From: Streptomyces platensis
GTDB taxonomy: Bacteria; Actinomycetota; Actinomycetes; Streptomycetales; Streptomycetaceae
Assembly (NCBI RefSeq): GCF_008704855.1
Contig: NZ_CP023691.1
Location: 7,936,001 to 8,000,000, forward strand
Direction of reading: 5' to 3'
Length of the DNA: 64,000 nucleotides
Shown piece by piece: positions 17,019 through 25,198 of this stretch (positions are counted from its first letter, which is position 1; every line of letters begins with the position of its first letter). A program made the translations under genes and the position numbers. The notes under the pieces are model-generated. The model did not search any database and had not been told where the DNA came from. It was given only the letters and a program-made list of their open reading frames with translations.

Positions 17019-18394
17019 GAGGTGTGCTCCGAGGGGGAGTTCGGGCCCGCCGCCGGTCCGGCCGGGCGCAGCAGCCGGGCGCTGAGGGCCGCGGCCAGAG
17101 CCAGCCCGACGGCCGCGGCGAGGACGGCGGTGTGGTCGCCCCAGGCGGTCCAGGCGGCACCGAAGGCGAGCGAGCAGACGAAGCGCGCGGCCGTCTGGCC
17201 GGTCTGCACCACGGCCAGGCCGCTGCCACGGGCGTCCTCGGGCACCGCGTCGGCGGTCGCGGCGGCCAGCACTCCGTCGGTCGCCGCGTAGAACGCGCCG
17301 TGCAGGATGAGCACGGCACAGACCAGCGCCGTGCTGCCGTCGAGGGGTGCCAGCAGCAGTCCGTAGACGCACAGCAGCACCAGATGCCCGGCCAGGAACA
17401 GCCGCCGTCGGCCGATCCGGTCGGCGATCGCCCCCATCGGCACCGCCAGCGACAGAAACGCCGCGGCGGTGCCCAGAGGGAGCAGCGGGAACCATCCCGC
17501 CGGGAGGTCCAGCCGCCGCTGGAGGGTCAGATACAGGAAGGAGTCGCTGACGGTGGTCAGCCCGAGCAGTACGGCGCATGCGGTCAGCCGGCGTATCTCC
17601 GGCCGGCCCAGCAGCGCGCGCACGGGCGTCCGTGGCGCAGCCGGCGTCCGTGGCCCGGCGGATGCCGGACCGGCGGATGCCGGACCGGCCGATGCCGGAC
17701 CGGCCGATGCCGGTCCGGCGGTGCCCTCCGCGGCGGGCAGGGCGCGGCCCGGGACGAACAACAGCAGGACGACCACGCCCAGTACGGCCACACAGAAGCT
17801 GACCGTGAACACCGCGTCATAGCCTTCGGCCGCCACCCGCAGCAGCACGAACGCCACCAGCGGGCCGCACAGGGCGCCCGCGGTGTCCATCGCCCGGTGC
17901 ACCCCGAACGCCCGGCCACGGGCGGCCGGTTCGGCGGCCAGCGAGATCATCGCGTCCCGCGGTGCGGTCCGCAGTCCCTTGCCGGTCCGGTCCACCGCCA
18001 GCACCGCCCCGATCAGCGGCAACGAGTGGACCAGCAGCAACAGCGGCTTGCAGAGGGCGGAGAGCCCGTACCCCACCGCGGCCACCGCCTTGTGCCCGAC
18101 GCCCCCACCCCGGTCCGAAAGCCGGCCGCCCACCAGCCGGACCAGTGCGCTCACCCCGTTGTAGACCCCGTCCAGCACCCCGAACCCCAGCGGGGACAGC
18201 CCGAGTTCGGCGACGAGGTACAGCGGGAGCACGGCCGTGACCATCTCTGAGGAGATGTCGGTGATGAGGCTGACGGTGCCCAGGACCAGCACCGTGGAGG
18301 GGACGGCGGCGCGGACGCGGCGGCTGCGGCCGGTGCGCCGGCCGCCCGGCGGTACGGAGGTGGCGGGAGCCGGGCGGCCGTCTGCGAGATACAC
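17015..18394 (-). CDS. MFS transporter
   Basis: This 459-residue protein is predicted to have 12 membrane segments. MFS loop motifs are visible: GGRLSDRGG after TM2 and GAIADRIGRR in the second half. The central cytoplasmic loop between TM6 and TM7 contains an Ala-Gly-Pro-rich repeat (AGPAS x4) encoded by a 15-bp minisatellite. The substrate is unknown. It is the first gene of a coupled pair with the beta-propeller protein and lies just downstream of the phosphoesterase gene on the same strand. Confidence 0.87.
   Translation of the reverse strand: MYLADGRPAPATSVPPGGRRTGRSRRVRAAVPSTVLVLGTVSLITDISSEMVTAVLPLYLVAELGLSPLGFGVLDGVYNGVSALVRLVGGRLSDRGGGVGHKAVAAVGYGLSALCKPLLLLVHSLPLIGAVLAVDRTGKGLRTAPRDAMISLAAEPAARGRAFGVHRAMDTAGALCGPLVAFVLLRVAAEGYDAVFTVSFCVAVLGVVVLLLFVPGRALPAAEGTAGPASAGPASAGPASAGPASAGPRTPAAPRTPVRALLGRPEIRRLTACAVLLGLTTVSDSFLYLTLQRRLDLPAGWFPLLPLGTAAAFLSLAVPMGAIADRIGRRRLFLAGHLVLLCVYGLLLAPLDGSTALVCAVLILHGAFYAATDGVLAAATADAVPEDARGSGLAVVQTGQTAARFVCSLAFGAAWTAWGDHTAVLAAAVGLALAAALSARLLRPAGPAAGPNSPSEHTS
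17656..17715. repeat. 15-bp minisatellite, four copies, inside MFS gene
   Basis: Four consecutive 15-bp units of CGGCSGATGCCGGAC occur here; the last ends GGTC instead of GGAC. They encode AGPAS repeats in the central loop of the transporter. The unit length is a multiple of three, so copy-number change would keep the frame. Confidence 0.85.
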
Positions 18395-18397
18395 GGG

Positions 18398-19396
18398 TCA
18401 GCCGGCCCAGATTCCGCTGATGTCCTTGGCGTCGGCGGCCCGGCCGGCGTGCGCGGTGCCGTACATGTCCTCAAGGGTGCGCAGCACGTCGTAGTGGTTG
18501 TAGGTGGTGTCCGAGGTGGAGCCGGCCTGTACGGGCTGGCCGTACAGCACGGTCGGGATGCGGTTGCCGCTGAGCCGGTTGTCCTCGTCGAAGGTGACCA
18601 GCAGCAGACTGTTGTGGGTCTTGGCCCAGTCGGCGTAGCTCTTGAGGTGGTCCTTCACCCAGGTGTCACCGGTGGACACCGAGCAGTCGTGCATATCGCT
18701 GCACAGGTTCGGCACCACGAACGAGACGGTGGGCAGCTTCGAGAAGTCGGTCGGGAAGGCGTCGAAGGTGTGGGCCGAGCCGGTGGAGACGTTGCTGAAG
18801 CCGAACCACGGGTTGTGCTTCTGCGCGTACGTGCCGCTCTTGCAGGTGGTCGAGCCCTCGGACGGCAGCGATTCGTTGTAGCTCGCCCAGGACTTGCCGG
18901 CCGCCGTCAGCTCGGAGGCGAGGTTGGGGGCGTCGCTGAACCCCGGGTCGACGCAGCTGTCGTCGGTGACGCCCTGGGTGTCGCCGGAGAAGAGGGCGTA
19001 GTAGTTGGGCTGGCTGGGGTGGGTCTCGGCGTAGGAGGCGGTCAGGCCGGCGCCGCCGGAGGCCAGGGAGTTGAGGTACGGGGCGCTGGAGCTGCCCATC
19101 ACCTGGTCGTAGGCGTGGTTCTCGAAGACCACGACGACCACATGGTCGGGGGTGGGCACGGCGGCCGCGGCGGCCTCGGCGCCGAAACCGTTGCCCGCCC
19201 AGACGCCGAGACCGGCGGTGGCGAGGGCGAACGCCCCGGCGAGCGCGGTGACTTTACGGCGGCGTGAGCGGCGGATGCGGTGGGAGGTGGGGGACTCGGT
19301 GGAGGAGGGGGACGCGGGCGTAGCAGGCACGGGAGTCTCCGTACGGGAGGGGGGAGCTGCGCGGGCGGCGTCAGAGTAGAACTGTCCGGTAGGCAT
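18398..19396 (-). CDS. Secreted alkaline phosphatase/phosphoesterase family protein (AcpA/phospholipase C-like)
   Basis: This product of about 332 residues has a basic N terminus (RIRRSRRRK) and a hydrophobic export segment (VTALAGAFALATAGLGVWA). The phosphoesterase-family core follows: VVVVFENHAYDQVMG, then SQPNYYALFSGDT, LVTFDEDN and YNHYDVLRTLEDMYG. These supply the metal-binding Glu/Asn/Asp/His residues of the phosphoesterase (acid phosphatase/PLC) superfamily. ATG codons at 19402 and 19396 are both possible; the second has GAAGG at a better distance. The product is probably an exported phosphatase acting on phosphate esters outside the cell. Confidence 0.85.
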   Translation of the reverse strand: MPTGQFYSDAARAAPPSRTETPVPATPASPSSTESPTSHRIRRSRRRKVTALAGAFALATAGLGVWAGNGFGAEAAAAAVPTPDHVVVVVFENHAYDQVMGSSSAPYLNSLASGGAGLTASYAETHPSQPNYYALFSGDTQGVTDDSCVDPGFSDAPNLASELTAAGKSWASYNESLPSEGSTTCKSGTYAQKHNPWFGFSNVSTGSAHTFDAFPTDFSKLPTVSFVVPNLCSDMHDCSVSTGDTWVKDHLKSYADWAKTHNSLLLVTFDEDNRLSGNRIPTVLYGQPVQAGSTSDTTYNHYDVLRTLEDMYGTAHAGRAADAKDISGIWAG

Positions 19397-19439
19397 GTAC
19401 ATGCCTTCAAGATGACGACCGGCCGAACGGTGGACGGCT

Positions 19440-19997
19440 TTATGCGCCGTCACCCTCCGCGAACGCCGCGGCGCGCAGCCGTCCGTACTCCTCCGCCATG
19501 GCCGCCACCGTCCAATGGGCGTTCAGCCCGCTGGGGTTGGGCAGTGCCCAGATACGGGTGTCGCCCAGCGTCCGCTGCTGGGGCCCGATCGCGGCCTTCC
19601 GGTCGTCGAAGGCGACGCGGTACGCGGTGACACCGGCGACGGCCAGCCAGCGGGGGCGCAGCCGCGCCACCTTCTCGGCCAGCAGCCGGCCGCCCTCGCG
19701 GTACTCCTGCGCGGTCAGCTCGTCGGCCTTGGCGGTCGCCCGCGCCACGACATTGGTGATGCCGAGGCCATGGGCGAGCAACTCCTCCTGCTCGGCGGGC
19801 CGGAACTGGCGCGGGGTGAAGCCGGCGGCGTGCAGAACCGGCCAGAAACGGTTACCGGGCCGGGCGAAGTGGTGGCCGGTGGCTGCCGTCATCAGCCCGG
19901 GGTTGATACCGCAGAAGAGCACCCGCAGGCCGCTCGCGGCCACGTCCGGGACGACGCGGTCGCGAGCGGCTGCCAGCTCTTCGGGGGTGAGGCCCAT
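19440..19997 (-). CDS. mug: G/U mismatch-specific DNA glycosylase
   Basis: This 185-residue protein belongs to the MUG/TDG uracil-DNA glycosylase family. The catalytic motif GINPGLMTAATGHHFARPGN is near residues 30-50, with the essential Asn of GINP. The DNA-intercalation/minor-groove motif NPSGLNAHW is near residue 155. It removes uracil and ethenocytosine from mispairs. It follows purB by only 11 bp on the same strand, so the two are likely cotranscribed. Confidence 0.93.
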   Translation of the reverse strand: MGLTPEELAAARDRVVPDVAASGLRVLFCGINPGLMTAATGHHFARPGNRFWPVLHAAGFTPRQFRPAEQEELLAHGLGITNVVARATAKADELTAQEYREGGRLLAEKVARLRPRWLAVAGVTAYRVAFDDRKAAIGPQQRTLGDTRIWALPNPSGLNAHWTVAAMAEEYGRLRAAAFAEGDGA

Positions 19998-20008
19998 GAG
20001 CCCTCGCG

Positions 20009-21448
20009 TCAGAGGATCGAGCCGGGGGTGTACGCCGCGGCCTCCGGGTACTGCTCGGCGATCTCCCCGATCCGGGTGACGACGGCCGTCACCTGGTCGG
20101 CCGCCGCGCCCGTGAAGGAGAGCTTGTCCGCCATCAGGGCGTCCAACTGCGCCTTCTCCAGCGGGATCCGCGCATCGGCGGCGAGCTTGTCCAGCAGCTC
20201 GTTGCGCTCCACACCCTGCTCCCGCATGGCCAGCGCCGAGGCGACCGCGTTCTCCTTGATCGCCTCATGTGCCTCCTCGCGGCCCACACCGGCCCGCACG
20301 GACGCCATCAGCACCTTCGTCGTGGCGAGGAAGGGCAGGTAGCGGTCCAGCTCCCGGGCGACGACGGCGGGGAACGCGCCGAACTCGTCGAGCACCGTCA
20401 GGAACGTCTCCAGCAGGCCGTCCAGCGCGAAGAACGAGTCCGGCAGGGCCACCCGGCGCACCACGGAGCAGGACACATCGCCCTCGTTCCACTGGTCTCC
20501 GGAGAGCTCACCGGCCATCGAGGCATAGCCGCGCAGGATCACCATCAGGCCGTTGACGCGCTCGCAGGAGCGGGTGTTCATCTTGTGCGGCATCGCCGAG
20601 GAGCCGACCTGGCCGGGCTTGAAGCCCTCGGTGACCAGCTCGTGGCCGGCCATCAGCCGGATGGTCTTGGCCAGCGAGGAGGGGGCGGCGGCCAGCTGCA
20701 CCAGCGAGGTCACCACGTCGTAGTCCAGCGACCGCGGGTAGACCTGGCCGACGGAGGTGAAGGCCTGGCCGAAGCCGAGGTGCCCGGCGATCCGCTGCTC
20801 CAGGTCGGCGAGCTTGGCGGCGTCGCCGCCCAGCAGGTCGAGCATGTCCTGGGCGGTGCCGACCGGGCCCTTGATGCCGCGCAGCGGGTAACGGGAGAGC
20901 AGGTCCTCCAGCCGGGCGAACGCCACCAGCAGCTCGTCCGCGGCGGTCGCGAAACGCTTGCCGAGGGTCGTGGTCTGGGCGGCGACGTTGTGCGAGCGGC
21001 CCGCCATGACCAGCTCGGCGTGCTGGGCGGCCAGCGAGCCCAGGCGCGCCAGCACGGCGACCGTACGGTCCCGCATCAGCTCCAGGGACAGCCGCACCTG
21101 CAACTGCTCGACGTTCTCGGTCAGGTCGCGGGAGGTCATGCCCTTGTGGACCTGCTCATGGCCGGCGAGGGCGTTGAACTCCTCGATACGGGCCTTGACG
21201 TCGTGCCGGGTGACCTTTTCGCGCTCGGCGATGGAGGCCAGATCGACGTCGTCCAGGACCCGCTCGTAGTCGGCCAGCGCCTGCTCGGGGACCTCCACCC
21301 CCAGGTCCTTCTGCGCGCGCAGCACGGCAAGCCAGAGCTTCCGCTCCAGCTTGACCTTGTATTCGGGGGACCACAGCACGGCCAGCTCCGCGGAGGCGTA
21401 GCGGCCGGCCAGAACGTTGGGGATGCGAGGCTTCGCAGAGGCAGTCAC
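20009..21448 (-). CDS. purB: Adenylosuccinate lyase
   Basis: This 479-residue enzyme of the fumarase/aspartase superfamily catalyses two beta-eliminations in purine synthesis: SAICAR to AICAR, and adenylosuccinate to AMP. The superfamily signature GSSAMPHKMN is clear, with the TSRDLTEN and QTTLGKRF segments of the shared active site. The GTG start at 21448 (VTASAKPRIPNVLAGRYAS) gives the normal Streptomyces length. The open frame extends upstream without homology. This is a core chromosomal gene, bordered on its 5' side by a recombinase relic. Confidence 0.95.
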   Translation of the reverse strand: MTASAKPRIPNVLAGRYASAELAVLWSPEYKVKLERKLWLAVLRAQKDLGVEVPEQALADYERVLDDVDLASIAEREKVTRHDVKARIEEFNALAGHEQVHKGMTSRDLTENVEQLQVRLSLELMRDRTVAVLARLGSLAAQHAELVMAGRSHNVAAQTTTLGKRFATAADELLVAFARLEDLLSRYPLRGIKGPVGTAQDMLDLLGGDAAKLADLEQRIAGHLGFGQAFTSVGQVYPRSLDYDVVTSLVQLAAAPSSLAKTIRLMAGHELVTEGFKPGQVGSSAMPHKMNTRSCERVNGLMVILRGYASMAGELSGDQWNEGDVSCSVVRRVALPDSFFALDGLLETFLTVLDEFGAFPAVVARELDRYLPFLATTKVLMASVRAGVGREEAHEAIKENAVASALAMREQGVERNELLDKLAADARIPLEKAQLDALMADKLSFTGAAADQVTAVVTRIGEIAEQYPEAAAYTPGSIL

Positions 21449-21582
21449 GTGGTCAGAGTCTACTGGCGCTTTGCGCAGGCCAGCGCCCCGGTCCCGGCTG
21501 TAGCTTCCTCCAAGCCGGACGCGGGGGCCGGGAGCCCGGCGCCGCCCGGTGTCAGTCCTCATACGGCAGCAGCTCGGACCGT

Positions 21583-22230
21583 TTGGCCGGACGGCCGTCG
21601 CCGGACGGTGTGACACCCGCCCAGGTTCCCTGCCTCGACCTGCGCACGGAGCTGGTGGATGAGGCTGGTCAGCGGCAGGCACAGAGCGTGGCGGCGGGCA
21701 AAGTCCGTCCGCTGGCCGGCGACGGATTTCCGGGCGCCGGCAAGGCGTCTCACCCCCTCACTGACCTGCTGCCCTGTGTGGGGTGTAAGCGCGCGATGAC
21801 TCTCCGTGGGCTCTCGTACGAGTGCGAGAAGGAGCGGGAGTGCGGCATCTGCCCGGCTCCAGCGTCCGCGTACGCCGGCGCACCCGAACGGGAGGTCGTC
21901 GGCCGTTGGCTCAACGTCGTCATGGCGCTGGAACCGACCGACGCCCCGGCGGTCAAGATCGCGGAGCGCTGGACGGCTCTGACGCTTCCCGAGGAGACCG
22001 AAGAGACGAGGGAGCGCGGCCGTGGAGGCCACGCAGAAACACTCGGACGCCGTTGCCCCGCGTGCTGTCATCGACACGAGCATCGTGGACGACGGCCAAC
22101 TGTTGAGGGAAACGTGGGAGGCGGCAGAGCTGGAAATGCGGCGCAGCCTCTTGCGGCTCGCCATCGACCGCGTAACCGCGCGTAAGGCCCCATACCCGCG
22201 CCGGATCTCTCTCCCCCCGGGTTCGGCGCC
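21583..22230 (+). pseudogene. Large serine recombinase (integrase) C-terminal relic, frameshifted
   Basis: One frame (to about 22015) encodes a zinc-ribbon and coiled region like those of large serine integrases: SHPLTDLLPCVGCKRAMTLRG with paired cysteines, then EREVVGRWLNVVMALE. A second frame (from 22022) carries the typical C-terminal helix LLRETWEAAELEMRRSLLRLAIDRV. The N-terminal catalytic resolvase domain is missing and the two parts are out of frame, so this is a dead fragment. It suggests that an integrative element once inserted next to purB. Confidence 0.65.
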
Positions 22231-22323
22231 CCGGCCGGTCAACGGTCCGGCCGGGGCGCCCCGGGCACACTGCGCTGGTGTTCGCCGGCCCCGGAAGCCT
22301 GCCCGTGCGCACCGGTTGACCTG

Positions 22324-23940
22324 CTACAGCGGCTCCGGGGCCGTCGTTGCCGGAGTGCCCGCTGCTGACGATTCCTGGGGGCTCGGGGCGTTTTTCCGGT
22401 CACCCCGCAAGGCCGACACGGCCAGCAGGCACGCCATCAGGGCGGCCGTCCCGCAGACCACGTACCCGAGCGAGTAGCCCTGGCCCAGCGCGTCCCGGGC
22501 CAGGGACACCGCCTGTCCCGGCGCGGAGTCCGGCGGAAGGGAGTTCACCGCCAGCGGGCCCCCTGCCCGGGCCACTTCTGTGGCAGCGGCCTGCGTCGCC
22601 GGGGGGAGCGAGGACGCAGACAAGCCGGACCGGAACGCCGAGGCGGCCTGGCCGAGGGCGACCGCACCGATGAGCGCAGGGCCGAGGGTGAAGCCGAAGT
22701 CCCGGAGCAGGCTGGTCGATGCGCTGGCCATACCGGTGTAGCGGACGGGCACCGTGTTCACGGCGACGGCGGTGACCGACGCGATACTGAACGCATAGCC
22801 GATGCCCGCCAGGCCCAAGGGGGCGAGGTGCGCGCCGAGCGAGGTCTCCCGTATGTCCAGGGTCGCCATCCAGAAGTCGCCCGTGGCCATCAGCAGCAGC
22901 CCGCCGGAGAGCAGCCAGCGCGGATTCGCCCGCTCCAGCAGCCGTGAGATGAGCGGAGTGAGCACCAGCGAGAATCCGCCGAGCAGGACAAAGGCCATCG
23001 AGGTCCGCAGGGGGCTCTGGTGCTGGATCACCCCGATGCGGATGCTGGTCGCATAGGCGGTGCCGAGGAAGCTGAACATCCCGACGACGGTGATGACCGA
23101 GACGATGGTGAAGGCGCGGTTGCGGAAGAGACCGAGCCGCAGCAGGGGCGAGCGGGCCCGGTGCTCCGCGAGGACGAACAGGACGAGGAACACCGCGGCG
23201 ACGACGAAGGAACCGATGACGGATGGGGAGCCCCATCCGTCGGTCGGCCCCTGGATCACGGCGTAGAGCAGGGCGAACAGGCCGATGAGGATGGTGATCT
23301 GGCCACCCCAGTCCAGTGAGCGGCCCTCCGGCGAGCTGGAGTCCTCGGCAAGCAGCCAGCAGACAAGTGCGGTGATGACGGCGAGTGCGGCGACGATCAC
23401 GAAGGAAAGCTTCCATGAACCGTATGTGCCGGATATGCCGCCGAGCACGGGGGCGACAAAGCCGCCGGTGGAGAGCGAGGCGGTCCAGACCGCGATGCCC
23501 CGGGCCCGGTCGCGCGGCGTGTGGGTGCCGGCCGCAACCATGGCGAGCGTGGTGGGGAACAGTGCCGCGGCGCCGAGACCGCCCAGGAGCTGGCCTGTCC
23601 ACAACTGGGGGATGTCACCGGCAGTTGCCGCCACCACCTCGCCGACGGCGAGCAGGGCCGTGCCGCCGACCAGCAGCCGTTTGCGGCCGAAGAGGTCGCC
23701 CAGCACGCCGAAGGTCAGCTCCAGTACCGTCACGGGCAACAAGAACGCGTCGGAGATCCAGGTGAGCTGGGAGCCGACCGGGTGCAGGCTCTGCTGGAAC
23801 AGCCCGTTGAGGGTCGCGGGCATGGCCAGCGCGATCTGGGCGAGACACACCGCCAGACAGCTGGTGATCAGTGTGGCCTTACGGGGGAGTCGGGCGTGCT
23901 TGCGCCGGTCCTCAACGGCCTTGGTTCTGGGGCTGGTCAT
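22324..23940 (-). CDS. MFS transporter, DHA2 (EmrB/QacA) drug-efflux family
   Basis: This 538-residue, 14-TM exporter has motif A GDLFGRKRLLVGG after TM2 and a motif C-like segment APVLGGISGTYG in TM5, which mark drug/H+ antiporters. The ATG at 23940 overlaps the stop of the PsuG-like gene (ATGA), so the two are translationally coupled. By its position it probably exports the product, or a toxic substrate, of the PsuG-like enzyme. That is inference. Its transcript would start at the psuG promoter, which carries 11-bp-spaced SARP-type repeats. Confidence 0.88.
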   Translation of the reverse strand: MTSPRTKAVEDRRKHARLPRKATLITSCLAVCLAQIALAMPATLNGLFQQSLHPVGSQLTWISDAFLLPVTVLELTFGVLGDLFGRKRLLVGGTALLAVGEVVAATAGDIPQLWTGQLLGGLGAAALFPTTLAMVAAGTHTPRDRARGIAVWTASLSTGGFVAPVLGGISGTYGSWKLSFVIVAALAVITALVCWLLAEDSSSPEGRSLDWGGQITILIGLFALLYAVIQGPTDGWGSPSVIGSFVVAAVFLVLFVLAEHRARSPLLRLGLFRNRAFTIVSVITVVGMFSFLGTAYATSIRIGVIQHQSPLRTSMAFVLLGGFSLVLTPLISRLLERANPRWLLSGGLLLMATGDFWMATLDIRETSLGAHLAPLGLAGIGYAFSIASVTAVAVNTVPVRYTGMASASTSLLRDFGFTLGPALIGAVALGQAASAFRSGLSASSLPPATQAAATEVARAGGPLAVNSLPPDSAPGQAVSLARDALGQGYSLGYVVCGTAALMACLLAVSALRGDRKNAPSPQESSAAGTPATTAPEPL

Positions 23941-24935
23941 CTTCTCACTCGCTTCCACACGTCGTCGGCCCGGCCGGCCTGCCGTCCTGGTCGCGGAGCA
24001 CGGCCTGCACCGCGCTCAGCCGTTTGGCGGTCCGCGAAGGCACCGGCCACCTGTCCGGCCAGCTTCGCCGTGCTGATCAGCACGGAGCGGCTCGCCGCTG
24101 CACTCCGTCCCCCGGTCGCCGCGGATACGGCCTCCAGCAGGTACGGGGTGATCGCCGCGCCGTGCACACCGTCGCGTCCGGCCTGCCGCACGGCGCCCTG
24201 GACCGCCTGCTCGATGCGGTCGCCGTCCAGCGCGTGCTCGGCTCCTATGGGCGAGGTGACGACCACCGATCCCGTCGCCCCGGCCGTCCAGTGCAGGTCG
24301 ACGGCCGCGGCCAGGGCCGTGAGCTCATCGACCCGCTGAGGGTTGGGGAATCCGCTGGAAGTGCAGTGGTAGGCCGGGAAGTCCGCACACCGATAGCCGA
24401 TGACCGGCACCCCAAGCGTCTCCAGATATTCCAGGGTGAGCCCCACGTCCAGAATGCTCTTGGCGCCCGCACACACCACCGCGACCTGATGGCGGGTCAA
24501 CTCCATGAGATCGGCGGAGACATCGAAGGTGGCCGAGGCATTGCGGTGTACTCCTCCGATGCCTCCGGCCGAGAGCACCGGAATTCCGGCGAGGTGGGCG
24601 ATGAGCAAGGAGGAGGCAACGGTGGTGGCCCCGAGGCCGCCGGAGGCCAGGACCAGCCCGAGGTCCCGCGTACTGGCCTTGGGAATGTGCGCGGTGGCGG
24701 CGAACCGTTCAAGATCACTCTCGCTCATCCCGACGACGAAGTGTCCATCGGCGATGCCGGTCAGAGCGGGGGATGCCCCTCCCTCGCGCACCGCCCGGCA
24801 GATGGCCAGCGCCCACTCCAAATTCCCCGGATACGGTGGCCCGTGGTTGATGGCGGTGGTCTCCAATGCCACCACCGGCAAACCTTCCTCCAGGGCCTGT
24901 TCGACCTCGTCGCTGAGGCGTAGCAACTGGTGCAC
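23937..24935 (-). CDS. Pseudouridine-5'-phosphate glycosidase (PsuG/IndA) family C-glycosidase
   Basis: This 332-residue protein starts at GTG 24935, with AAGGAGG four bases upstream. PsuG landmarks are present: VALETTAINHGPPYP (catalytic Glu), SAGGIGGVHR, the Asp in ATFDVSADL, and VCAGAKSILDV (active-site Lys). Family enzymes reversibly break or form the C-C glycosidic bond between ribose 5-phosphate and uracil. Relatives occur in C-nucleoside and indigoidine/minimycin-type clusters. The usual NPIPxE segment near the base site reads SPIGAE here, so the nucleobase may differ. No PsuK kinase gene is adjacent, unlike ordinary pseudouridine catabolism. It is coupled to an MFS exporter. Confidence 0.87.
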   Translation of the reverse strand: MHQLLRLSDEVEQALEEGLPVVALETTAINHGPPYPGNLEWALAICRAVREGGASPALTGIADGHFVVGMSESDLERFAATAHIPKASTRDLGLVLASGGLGATTVASSLLIAHLAGIPVLSAGGIGGVHRNASATFDVSADLMELTRHQVAVVCAGAKSILDVGLTLEYLETLGVPVIGYRCADFPAYHCTSSGFPNPQRVDELTALAAAVDLHWTAGATGSVVVTSPIGAEHALDGDRIEQAVQGAVRQAGRDGVHGAAITPYLLEAVSAATGGRSAAASRSVLISTAKLAGQVAGAFADRQTAERGAGRAPRPGRQAGRADDVWKRVRR

Positions 24936-25034
24936 ATCTCCTCCTTCTTGACCCGGGAACCCGCGGCCACGTCGGCGCGATCCGTCCGTGGCCGCTGCTC
25001 GTGCGGAGAGTGGCGACAAGGCTCGGCCCCCTGG

Positions 25035-25061
25035 CTGAGGTGCGCCTGACGGCGGGCTGAC
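25035..25061. promoter_or_regulatory. SARP-type 11-bp direct repeats facing the psuG-like gene
   Basis: On the plus strand CTGAG (25035), CTGAC (25046) and CTGAC (25057) are spaced exactly 11 bp. Read toward the psuG-like gene this is GTCAG-GTCAG-CTCAG, ending 100 bp before its start codon. Direct pentamer-heptamer repeats on one helical turn are the known form of SARP (AfsR/ActII-4/DnrI) operators. Confidence 0.6.
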
Positions 25062-25089
25062 GTGCCCGGCCGCGCGCTCGGCCCGCTCC

Positions 25090-25105
25090 GTCAGCGCCAT
25101 GTCAG
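25090..25105. promoter_or_regulatory. SARP-type 11-bp direct repeats facing the hydratase operon
   Basis: GTCAG occurs at 25090 and again at 25101 on the plus strand, and a weaker AACAG is found at 25112. The orientation relative to the gene is the same as at the other three sites. The second copy ends 94 bp upstream of the ATG at 25199, the same distance as at the dioxygenase operon. Confidence 0.5.
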
Positions 25106-25198
25106 ACCGGCAACAGAGCCGGGCAGCAGGGTGTGGCTGTCCGGCGCCCGGTCCGTGAACCCGGGCGGCCAGGGAATTGCCGAAAGGGGCCCCTCAGC

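Noticed and set aside
20267..21613. 448-codon plus-strand frame opposite purB
   Set aside because: It is antisense to a core enzyme with an intact signature. Its composition is typical of GC shadow frames.
24761..24970. ATG-initiated 69-codon frame (MCTSCYAS) overlapping the psuG-like start region
   Set aside because: It is out of frame with the conserved PsuG sequence. The GTG two codons away, with the same Shine-Dalgarno, gives the homologous protein.
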